From Firmicutes bacterium UBA2595 (lineage in GTDB: Bacteria > Bacillota > Thermincolia > Thermincolales > UBA2595): a stretch of DNA of 12,150 nucleotides. The translations under genes and the position numbers were made by a program. Positions 6,864 through 12,150 of this stretch are shown here, in pieces. The notes below the pieces were generated by a model. It was not told where the DNA came from, did no database searches, and saw only the letters and a list, made by a program, of their open reading frames with translations. How positions within the stretch are numbered: the first letter of the stretch is position 1; each line of letters begins with the position of its first letter. The stretch is from the NCBI GenBank assembly GCA_002339745.1, contig DDKP01000104.1, positions 1 to 12,150 on the forward strand, in the 5' to 3' direction.

Positions 6864-7808
6864 ATGTTAGAAATAGAAAAGCCCAAAATTGAATGTGTGG
6901 AACTTAGTGATGACAACACATATGGAAAGTTTGTGGTTGAGCCTTTGGAGAGGGGTTACGGGATAACCCTGGGGAATTCTCTGAGACGGATACTGCTGTC
7001 ATCACTGCCTGGGGCTGCAGTTACCTCAGTTAAGATTGACGGTGTTCTGCATGAGTTTTCAACAATTCCCGGAATACTAGAGGATGTAACTGATATCATC
7101 TTAAATCTGAAAGCCCTGTGCATCAAAATGCATACGGAGGAAGAACGTGTACTGAGAATTGAGGCTGACAAGCCCGGTATAGTCACGGCCGGAGATATTA
7201 TTACAGACGCTGATGTGGATATTCTTAATCCAGCCCTCAAGATAGCAACCATCGCCGATGGCCGTTTATACATGGAAATTGTAGTGGCCAAGGGACGGGG
7301 TTATGTTCCGGCTGAACGGAATAAAAGGGATGACCATGTGATAGGGGTTATCCCGGTAGACTCTGCTTTCAGTCCGGTTCGTAAAGTTAATTACATGGTG
7401 GAAGACACCAGGGTTGGGCAGATTACTGACTACGACAAGCTTACCCTGGAAGTATGGACTAACGGGAGCATCAGGCCGGATGAGGCTACCAGCCTTTCCG
7501 CCAAGATCCTCAGTGAATACTTACGACAGTTCATCGGATTAACTGAAACAATAAACGATGTCGAAATAATGGTTGAAAAAGAAGAAGAGGAAAAGGACAA
7601 GATTCTTGAAATGACTATTGAAGAACTTGACCTTTCCGTCCGCTCTTATAACTGTCTTAAACGGGCCGGAATCAATACAGTTGAAGAATTGACCCAGCGT
7701 ACAGAAGAAGATATGATTAAAGTACGCAACCTCGGCAAGAAATCTCTTGAAGAGGTTATTCATAAACTGCGCGAACTGGGTTTATCTTTGAAGGAGTCTG
7801 AAGATTAA
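6864..7808 (+). CDS. rpoA: DNA-directed RNA polymerase subunit alpha
   Basis: A 314-residue alpha subunit; the dimer is the assembly platform for beta and beta-prime. The N-terminal domain (about 1-232) contains the dimerisation motif RGYGITLGNSLRRILLSSLPGAA near residues 30-52 and the FSTIPGILEDVTDIILNLK region. A charged linker (KEEEEKDK, about 239-246) leads to the C-terminal domain. There SVRSYNCLKRAGINTVEEL carries Arg260, which corresponds to E. coli Arg265, used for UP-element DNA contact. NLGKKSLEEV forms the helix-hairpin-helix. The ATG at 6864 has AAGGAGGG at 6849-6856. Length is typical for Firmicutes. Confidence 0.98.
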   Translation: MLEIEKPKIECVELSDDNTYGKFVVEPLERGYGITLGNSLRRILLSSLPGAAVTSVKIDGVLHEFSTIPGILEDVTDIILNLKALCIKMHTEEERVLRIEADKPGIVTAGDIITDADVDILNPALKIATIADGRLYMEIVVAKGRGYVPAERNKRDDHVIGVIPVDSAFSPVRKVNYMVEDTRVGQITDYDKLTLEVWTNGSIRPDEATSLSAKILSEYLRQFIGLTETINDVEIMVEKEEEEKDKILEMTIEELDLSVRSYNCLKRAGINTVEELTQRTEEDMIKVRNLGKKSLEEVIHKLRELGLSLKESED

Positions 7809-7828
7809 ATAAGAAGGGGGGAAACACA

Positions 7829-8167
7829 ATGGCATTTCCTAAACTAGGTGTTCCTACCGACCACAGGAAAGCAATGCTGCGTAACATGGTAACTTCCCTG
7901 CTGCGTGAAGAAAGGGTTCAGACCACTGCTGCCCGGGCCAGGTCAGTAAGCCGCCTGGCGGAAAAGATGATCACCCTCGGCAAACGCGGTGACCTTCATG
8001 CCAGGAGACAGGCGGCAGAGTTCATTGTAGATGAGGATGTCGTAAAAAAACTGTTCGATGTATTGGCAACCAAGTATGCCGACAGGCAGGGCGGATATAC
8101 CCGGGTAATCAAAGTAGGCCATCGGCGCGGTGACGCCGCTGAGATGGTGGTATTAGAGCTGGTTTAA
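7829..8167 (+). CDS. rplQ: 50S ribosomal protein L17
   Basis: A 112-residue L17, a 50S protein near the polypeptide exit. The sequence DHRKAMLRNMVTSLLREERVQTTAARA, then AEKMITLGKRGDLHARRQA, and the C-terminal YTRVIKVGHRRGDAAEMVVLELV are characteristic, and the length fits the short bacterial form. It begins with ATG at 7829 after a GGGGGG-type site. It is the last gene of the alpha part, and a probable terminator begins 21 nt after its stop. Confidence 0.97.
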   Translation: MAFPKLGVPTDHRKAMLRNMVTSLLREERVQTTAARARSVSRLAEKMITLGKRGDLHARRQAAEFIVDEDVVKKLFDVLATKYADRQGGYTRVIKVGHRRGDAAEMVVLELV

Positions 8168-8187
8168 GTCAGTCGGGAAGATTTAGG

Positions 8188-8242
8188 GTCAGGATGGTTT
8201 ACTAAGCAAGAAGTTGTAAACAAATTCCTGACTTCTATTTTT
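8188..8242 (+). terminator. Probable rho-independent terminator after rplQ
   Basis: A two-part hairpin is visible. The outer stem is GTCAGGA (8188-8194) with TCCTGAC (8226-8232), seven perfect pairs. The inner stem is GTTTAC (8197-8202) with GTAAAC (8216-8221), six perfect pairs. They are separated by a small asymmetric internal loop (2 and 4 nt) and closed by a 13-nt loop. A T-rich stretch, TTCTATTTTT (8233-8242), follows at once. The position just past the last ribosomal gene supports termination of the super-operon. The internal loop and the interrupted T-run suggest it may be leaky. Confidence 0.6.
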
Positions 8243-8295
8243 AACTGGCAGCGCCTTATCAGGGCAGGTATGCAAGACTGAAGTTGTTTGATAAT

Positions 8296-8307
8296 GGTTG
8301 TACAACC
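8296..8307. promoter_or_regulatory. Perfect 12-bp palindrome, candidate operator
   Basis: GGTTGTACAACC reads identically on both strands with no spacer. It sits in the rplQ-ecfA1 gap and covers the place where the -35 box of the downstream TATAAT promoter should be. Dimeric repressors or activators use such sites, and overlap with a poor -35 box would suit either. I do not recognise the sequence as the site of a known regulator. A perfect 12-bp palindrome can arise by chance about once in several thousand positions, so the location is the main support. Confidence 0.4.
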
Positions 8308-8325
8308 GCACCTTTTGAATATAAT
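8298..8325 (+). promoter_or_regulatory. Probable sigma-A promoter for ecfA1-ecfA2-ecfT-truA
   Basis: A perfect TATAAT -10 box lies at 8320-8325. The best -35 candidate is TTGTAC (8298-8303) with a 16-nt spacer. It matches the TTGACA consensus only in its TTG. Transcription would begin near 8332, giving a leader of about 30 nt before the ecfA1 ATG at 8362. The preceding terminator makes a separate promoter plausible. No riboswitch-like structure fits in the short leader. Confidence 0.5.
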
Positions 8326-8361
8326 AAATTGTCTGCGTAATAAATACACAAGTGGTGTTTT

Positions 8362-9192
8362 ATGAGCATTCTGATTGAAATTCAAAATCTAGCCTTCTGG
8401 TATGGGCAGGGTAGTGAAGAAGTCCCGGTAATCAAGGACCTCAACCTAACCGTTGAAAAGGGAGAATTTGTTGCTGTTGTAGGTCCTAACGGTTGCGGGA
8501 AATCCACGCTTATCAGGCACCTGAACGGACTGCTGATCCCGCGCCGCGGGACGGTGACCGTAAACGGCCTTGTTACCGCTGAAGACCGGAACCTCCCGGT
8601 TATCCGCCGGAAAGTGGGAATGGTTTTTCAAAATCCGGATAACCAGCTTTTTGCTGCAATAGTAGAGGAAGATGTGGCCTTCGGCTTGGAAAACCTGTGT
8701 TTACCCCGGGAGGAAATAAGGAAGAGAGTCGATACCGCCCTGGCTCAGGTTGGTATGGCGGAGTACAAACAATACCCCCCGCACAGACTTTCGGGCGGCC
8801 AAAAGCAGAAAGTGGCTATAGCCGGTATCCTTGCTGTGCAACCTGAATGCATATTACTTGACGAGCCTACATCTATGCTGGACCCCCGTGGCAAAAAAGA
8901 AGTTCGCGAAGCCGTCAGGGAGTTGAACAAGCGGCTGGGAATCACTGTTATCTACGTTACCCATGATATGAACGAGGCTCTGGATTGTGAAAGGCTGGTC
9001 GCGCTGTCAGGCGGGAATATTGTATTTGACGGCAAGCCGGGAGATTTTTTTGCTGACCGGCTGCGCCTAAGTCAGATTGGCCTGCAGCCTCCTCCTATCA
9101 AAGAATTGGTGAATAATCTGATCAATGAAGGGGTAAACCTCCCGGGACAAATTAATTCCACCCAGGAACTGGTGAATGTCTTATGCCGATAG
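8362..9192 (+). CDS. ecfA1: ECF transporter ATP-binding subunit EcfA1
   Basis: A 276-residue ABC ATPase, one of two paralogous motors of the energy-coupling factor module. With EcfT and interchangeable substrate-binding S components, the module imports vitamins or metal ions. Motifs in order are: Walker A GPNGCGKST (41-49), Q-loop Gln90 in VFQNPDNQLFA, signature LSGGQ (143-147), Walker B CILLDEPT with catalytic Glu168, and H-loop His201 (YVTHDMNEA). The ATG at 8362 has only a weak GGTG upstream. The 3' end overlaps ecfA2 by 10 nt. The annotation cobalt ATPase CbiO is a common older name. No S component is encoded here, so the substrate is not defined. Confidence 0.93.
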   Translation: MSILIEIQNLAFWYGQGSEEVPVIKDLNLTVEKGEFVAVVGPNGCGKSTLIRHLNGLLIPRRGTVTVNGLVTAEDRNLPVIRRKVGMVFQNPDNQLFAAIVEEDVAFGLENLCLPREEIRKRVDTALAQVGMAEYKQYPPHRLSGGQKQKVAIAGILAVQPECILLDEPTSMLDPRGKKEVREAVRELNKRLGITVIYVTHDMNEALDCERLVALSGGNIVFDGKPGDFFADRLRLSQIGLQPPPIKELVNNLINEGVNLPGQINSTQELVNVLCR

Positions 9193-10028
9193 AGTTGAGG
9201 AACGTCAGCTACACTTATTCGAAAAAAACACCTTTTGCCAGAATGGGCATCAGTAATGTCAGCATCCGTATCGATGACGGTGAGTGGATTGCCGTGATGG
9301 GGCCCACCGGCTCCGGCAAGTCAACCATGCTGCAGCACCTGAACGGCCTGTTAAAGCCGGATATTGGCCAAGTTCTATTGGACCACGTGGATATACACGC
9401 TACCCCGGCTTCTCTGCGGGAAGCCAGGCAAAAGGTAGGGCTGGTTTTTCAGTACCCGGAGCACCAGTTGTTCGGCAGTACTGTGTTCGAGGAGATTGCT
9501 TACGGACCTGACAATTTCGGTTTTTCCGGTTCTGATATAGAAAACAGGGTCAGGACAGCTATGGATACTGTAGGACTGGATTACACAAAGTACAAAGACC
9601 GGCATCCGTATGACCTGAGCGGGGGCGAAAAACGCAGAGTAGCCCTGGCAGGTATCCTGGCCGCCAGTCCGCGGGTCATTGCCCTGGATGAACCTACTGC
9701 CGGGCTTGACCCCTTGGGAAGGCAAAAACTCTTGGAAACAATTACCTGGTTGAACCGGAATGAGGGCAAAACTGTAATCTGGGTTACCCATGAGATAACG
9801 GAAATTGCTGCCCTGATTGACAGGGTGGTCATTATAACAAATGGGCGGATAGTTTTGGATGGAACCGCCCGAGAAGTACTGAACAATCCCTTGATTACGG
9901 AACTTGGATTGGATGTTCCCCTGGCAGTGGAAGTATCCAATCATTTGAAAAGAAAAGGAAAGACTGTTCAAGGTCAGCCGCTCACTATAGACGAAATCAG
10001 CAAAGAAATAGTCAGGCTTGTGAGGTAG
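9183..10028 (+). CDS. ecfA2: ECF transporter ATP-binding subunit EcfA2
   Basis: A 281-residue paralogue of the preceding ATPase that forms the heterodimeric motor with it. Visible motifs are Walker A GPTGSGKST (40-48), Q-loop Gln90 in VFQYPEHQLFGSTVFEEIAYGP, signature LSGGE (145-149), Walker B VIALDEPT with Glu170, and His203 (WVTHEITE). The YPEHQLF sequence and the LSGGE signature are typical of EcfA2 as opposed to EcfA1. The ATG at 9183 lies inside the last codons of ecfA1 in another frame. Its upstream site is weak (GGTG, 9171-9174), which points to translational coupling that would hold the two ATPases near a 1:1 ratio. Confidence 0.93.
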   Translation: MPIELRNVSYTYSKKTPFARMGISNVSIRIDDGEWIAVMGPTGSGKSTMLQHLNGLLKPDIGQVLLDHVDIHATPASLREARQKVGLVFQYPEHQLFGSTVFEEIAYGPDNFGFSGSDIENRVRTAMDTVGLDYTKYKDRHPYDLSGGEKRRVALAGILAASPRVIALDEPTAGLDPLGRQKLLETITWLNRNEGKTVIWVTHEITEIAALIDRVVIITNGRIVLDGTAREVLNNPLITELGLDVPLAVEVSNHLKRKGKTVQGQPLTIDEISKEIVRLVR

Positions 10029-10032
10029 TTTC

Positions 10033-10827
10033 ATGGAAGGTATTGTCTTAGGGCAGTATGTCCCCGGAAATTCACTGCTGCATAGACTTGACCCCAGGAC
10101 CAAATTGATCGTGTCTGCAGTACTGTTATGGGTTATTTTTCTTCTCGACGGACCGTTGGAATATACGGGTTTCGGGATATTTATTGTCTTTTTGTACCTT
10201 TTGGCAGGAGTTACGGGCAGTTTCTTAAAAATAATGAGACCAGGTTTGTACCTGGTACTCATTACTTTAATTATAAACATGATTTTGACCCCGGGCCGTG
10301 TGATTCTTGACCTGGGGCTGGTCGATATTACTCATGAGGGCTTTATACAGGGCCTGACTATGGGTTTCAGGCTGGTTTTCCTGATATCCATGTCATCTCT
10401 TGTCACCCTGACCACATCGCCGGTGCGGATGACAGACGGGCTGGAGCTTTTGATGAAACCATTCAAAAGAATTGGGATACCGGCCGGTGAACTGGCTATG
10501 ATGATGAACATTGCCTTGCGATTTATTCCGACTTTTTGGGAAGAAACGGACAAAATAAGAAAAGCCCAGGTTGCCAGGGGAGCGGACTTTGACAGCTGGA
10601 ATCCCGGCCGGAGAATCAAATATATGACTGCCTTGTTGGTACCCCTGTTTGTAAGCGCTTTCAGGAAGGCGGACGAACTGTCCATGGCCATGGAAGCCAG
10701 GGGCTACACGGTAGGCATGGAAAGAACAAGCTTGCACGAACTGAAAATGAACTTCCGCGACTACCTGGCCCTGACTGTATTTTTTATTTCAGTAGCCGCC
10801 TTCATAATCAATAAATACATCGTTTGA
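10033..10827 (+). CDS. ecfT: ECF transporter transmembrane subunit EcfT
   Basis: A 264-residue membrane protein that couples ATP hydrolysis to toppling of the S component. Hydrophobic segments are visible at about residues 24-39, 45-62, 71-86, 111-128 and 244-260. The cytoplasmic coupling helices carry the two diagnostic Ala-Arg-Gly motifs at 181-183 (QVARGADF) and 222-224 (MEARGYTV), which insert into the ATPase pair. The ATG at 10033 is five bases past the ecfA2 stop region, with GAGG at 10022-10025 inside ecfA2. It begins MEGIVLGQYVPGNSLLHRLDPRTKL, a standard EcfT opening. The absence of a linked S component suggests the group II (shared module) type. Confidence 0.93.
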   Translation: MEGIVLGQYVPGNSLLHRLDPRTKLIVSAVLLWVIFLLDGPLEYTGFGIFIVFLYLLAGVTGSFLKIMRPGLYLVLITLIINMILTPGRVILDLGLVDITHEGFIQGLTMGFRLVFLISMSSLVTLTTSPVRMTDGLELLMKPFKRIGIPAGELAMMMNIALRFIPTFWEETDKIRKAQVARGADFDSWNPGRRIKYMTALLVPLFVSAFRKADELSMAMEARGYTVGMERTSLHELKMNFRDYLALTVFFISVAAFIINKYIV

Positions 10828-10898
10828 GCCAGCTTGGATGAGGAACACGGAAAACAGTGTGCAAATGGCCGGACTGGCTTGAAAGAGGATGGTTCACT

Positions 10899-11636
10899 TT
10901 GCGCAATATCAAAGTAACAATTGAATACGACGGCACCAACTACCACGGCTTCCAGCGCCAGGCCGGCGGAGTACCCACAATTCAGCAGGTTCTTGAAGAT
11001 ACCCTGGCCCAGCTAACCAAACACCAGGTTAATGTTATTGGCGCAGGCCGCACTGACGCCGGGGTTCATGCCAAGGGACAGGTAATCAACTTTATGACCG
11101 ATTGTCGTATTCCGGAAGACAGAATTGTCCTGGCTATGAACAGCCTGCTTCCGGACGATATTGTGGCCCAAAAAGCGGAAGAGGCAGACCCGTCTTTTCA
11201 TGCCCAGTTTGACGCCAGGAGTAAAATATACAGGTACCACGTTTTTAACTTCAGGGTACCTTCGGCTTTTCACAGGCTATATAGCTATCATGTCCCGCAG
11301 GAACTGGATATTGATAAGATGAGAGAAGCAGCCGGGTATATTACCGGGCGGCACGATTTTTCCGCATTCCGGGCTGCCGGGTCCAACGCTAAAACATCTG
11401 TCAGAAATGTGTACAGACTCGATATAGAACATGTCCCGCCCCACATATATTTAACCATTGAGGCTGACGGTTTTTTATACAATATGGTCAGGATCATCAC
11501 CGGAACGCTACTCTATGTAGGCAAAGGCAAACTTGCTCCCCGTAATGTCCGTGAATTCGTTGAAGCGGGCAGGCGGGAAGAGGCGGGTCCTACCGTTCCG
11601 CCACAGGGACTGTGCCTGATGGAAGTGAAGTATTAA
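10899..11636 (+). CDS. truA: tRNA pseudouridine(38-40) synthase TruA
   Basis: A cytosolic enzyme that isomerises uridines 38-40 in the tRNA anticodon arm. The catalytic aspartate is Asp53 in GAGRTDAGVHAKGQV. Other family segments are NIKVTIEYDGTNYHGFQRQ, DARSKIYRYHVFN, HDFSAFRAAG, and ADGFLYNMVRIITGTLLYVGKGK near the C-terminus. I place the start at TTG 10899, giving 245 residues, close to Bacillus TruA, with GAGG at 10885-10888. A GTG at 10857 would add 14 residues (MCKWPDWLERGWFT) without family similarity. It follows ecfT as in most Firmicutes. The usual rplM-rpsI pair does not follow it. Confidence 0.95.
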   Translation: MRNIKVTIEYDGTNYHGFQRQAGGVPTIQQVLEDTLAQLTKHQVNVIGAGRTDAGVHAKGQVINFMTDCRIPEDRIVLAMNSLLPDDIVAQKAEEADPSFHAQFDARSKIYRYHVFNFRVPSAFHRLYSYHVPQELDIDKMREAAGYITGRHDFSAFRAAGSNAKTSVRNVYRLDIEHVPPHIYLTIEADGFLYNMVRIITGTLLYVGKGKLAPRNVREFVEAGRREEAGPTVPPQGLCLMEVKY

Positions 11637-11663
11637 ATAGCGGCCCCGTTTTTCCCCCGGGTT

Positions 11664-12071
11664 TTACTCCAGGCCATTTTCAACTTGTTCAGGCTGTTTT
11701 ATATCAAGGGATTCTGTTGTGGGAATGCGAAGAATATAAATACTTACGCCGAAATCTATAAGAAGAAGAGTGACAACCAGCCAGGGGTGCGCTGCCACAA
11801 ATATGATTGACACTACTATGGAAAAATTTAAGACTGCGATTGATATTATCTTCGCTTTGCGGGGTATGGTCCTGGTTTCTTCCCAGTTTCTTATCGTGGG
11901 TCCAAAATACCTGGTATTTATCAGCCACCGGTGAAAAGTGACGGAGCTCCTGGCAAAACAGGCTGCCGCCAATAAAACAAGCGGGGTTGTGGGCAGAACC
12001 GGAAGAAATATTCCTATAAAGGCCAGAATAAGTGATATGATGCCCAATAAGAACAAAATAATTCTGAGCAT
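11664..12071 (-). CDS. DUF454 (YbaN-type) small membrane protein
   Basis: A 135-residue integral membrane protein on the opposite strand, convergent with truA across a 27-nt gap. The N-terminal hydrophobic segment (about 3-24) runs into FLPVLPTTPLVLLAAACFARSSVTFHRWL. The loop FGPTIRNWEETRTIPRKAK follows, then two more hydrophobic stretches at about 74-94 and 96-116. The LPTTP, CFARSS, HRWL and IP-x-KAK pattern is that of the DUF454/YbaN inner-membrane family, whose function is not established. I chose the ATG at 12071 because AGAGGA lies 6 nt before it. The ATG at 12101 would put the start on top of a probable -10 box. Its polar C-tail is variable. Confidence 0.85.
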   Translation of the reverse strand: MLRIILFLLGIISLILAFIGIFLPVLPTTPLVLLAAACFARSSVTFHRWLINTRYFGPTIRNWEETRTIPRKAKIISIAVLNFSIVVSIIFVAAHPWLVVTLLLIDFGVSIYILRIPTTESLDIKQPEQVENGLE

Positions 12072-12101
12072 GATCATTCCTCTGTCATAGTATTGTCGCA
12101 T

Positions 12102-12130
12102 TTACTACAAAACAGTTTACTATATGTCAA
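12102..12130 (-). promoter_or_regulatory. Possible promoter of the DUF454 gene
   Basis: On the minus strand a perfect TTGACA (12130 down to 12125) is followed after 17 nt by TAGTAA (12107 down to 12102), a weak -10 match. Transcription would begin about 24 nt before the ATG at 12071. The -35 box belongs to a direct repeat of TTTGAC (see findings). The spacing is ideal but the -10 box is poor, so confidence is modest. Confidence 0.4.
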
Positions 12131-12150
12131 ATAGTTCGTCAAACTTCGAC

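Noticed and set aside
8206..8287. Imperfect repeat GCAAG-AAGTTGT (8206-8217) and GCAAGACTGAAGTTGT (8272-8287) in the rplQ-ecfA1 gap
   Set aside because: The copies differ by a 4-nt insertion, and the first lies in the terminator loop. The match is too short to separate from chance.
8326..8361. Riboswitch (for example cobalamin or another vitamin) before the ECF genes
   Set aside because: The predicted leader is only about 30 nt, and the whole gap is 194 nt with a terminator in it. No conserved riboswitch core is visible.
9375..10280. Long (301-codon) minus-strand open frame across ecfA2 and ecfT
   Set aside because: It is antisense to two well-supported genes with intact motifs, has no family resemblance and shows no ribosome binding site of note. 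It is a shadow of codon bias.
10827..10879. Inverted repeat AGCCAG (10827-10832) and CTGGCT (10874-10879) before truA
   Set aside because: Six pairs with a 41-nt loop and no T-run could easily be chance. It does not look like a terminator or a known leader element.
10857..10898. Upstream GTG start for truA adding 14 residues
   Set aside because: The extension has no similarity to TruA N-termini, and the TTG at 10899 has a well-placed GAGG and gives the normal family length.
11645..11665. Possible terminator between truA and the DUF454 gene (CCCG, 9-nt loop, CGGG, then TTTT)
   Set aside because: The stem has only four pairs and the T-run is short. The convergent gap probably needs a terminator, but this one is too weak to call.

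Overview
This window is a ribosomal protein super-operon from a low-to-moderate GC Gram-positive bacterium. It most resembles class Clostridia, in the Peptococcaceae or thermoanaerobe sense. The evidence is gene order and detail: the end of a short zinc-type S14, S8-L6-L18-S5-L30-L15-SecY, methionine aminopeptidase, a small KOW-domain protein, IF1, L36, S13-S11-S4, RNA polymerase alpha, L17, then an ECF transporter module and truA. The four-cysteine S4 encoded inside the alpha operon, the KOW gene between map and infA, and strong purine-rich ribosome binding sites with several TTG/GTG starts all fit. The species cannot be named from sequence reading alone.

Region 1 (1-4658) is the spc part: rpsN (3' end only), rpsH, rplF, rplR, rpsE, rpmD, rplO, secY, map. 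All are on the + strand with gaps of 1 to about 50 nt and no visible internal promoter or terminator. adk, usually found between secY and map in Firmicutes, is absent: secY ends 16 nt before map starts. Region 2 (4693-8167) is the alpha part: KOW protein, infA, rpmJ, rpsM, rpsK, rpsD, rpoA, rplQ. Together these genes supply ribosome subunits, the Sec channel, N-terminal methionine removal, translation initiation and the polymerase assembly subunit.

Region 3 (8168-8361) is the largest intergenic gap, 194 nt. It holds a probable rho-independent terminator after rplQ. Next comes a promoter with a perfect TATAAT -10 box, whose -35 position lies inside a perfect 12-bp palindrome. Region 4 (8362-11636) is ecfA1-ecfA2-ecfT, the shared energizing module for vitamin and metal uptake, followed by truA (tRNA pseudouridine synthase). 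Region 5 (11637-12150) holds a convergent minus-strand gene for a small DUF454/YbaN-type membrane protein and its upstream region. It occupies the place where rplM-rpsI usually follow truA.

I did not find an undescribed multi-gene system. The observations most worth a second look are the palindrome on the ecfA1 promoter, the missing adk, the DUF454 gene in place of rplM-rpsI, and the poorly characterised KOW protein. No gene-free stretch exceeds 300 bases, and I saw no tRNA, rRNA, CRISPR array, insertion sequence or riboswitch.
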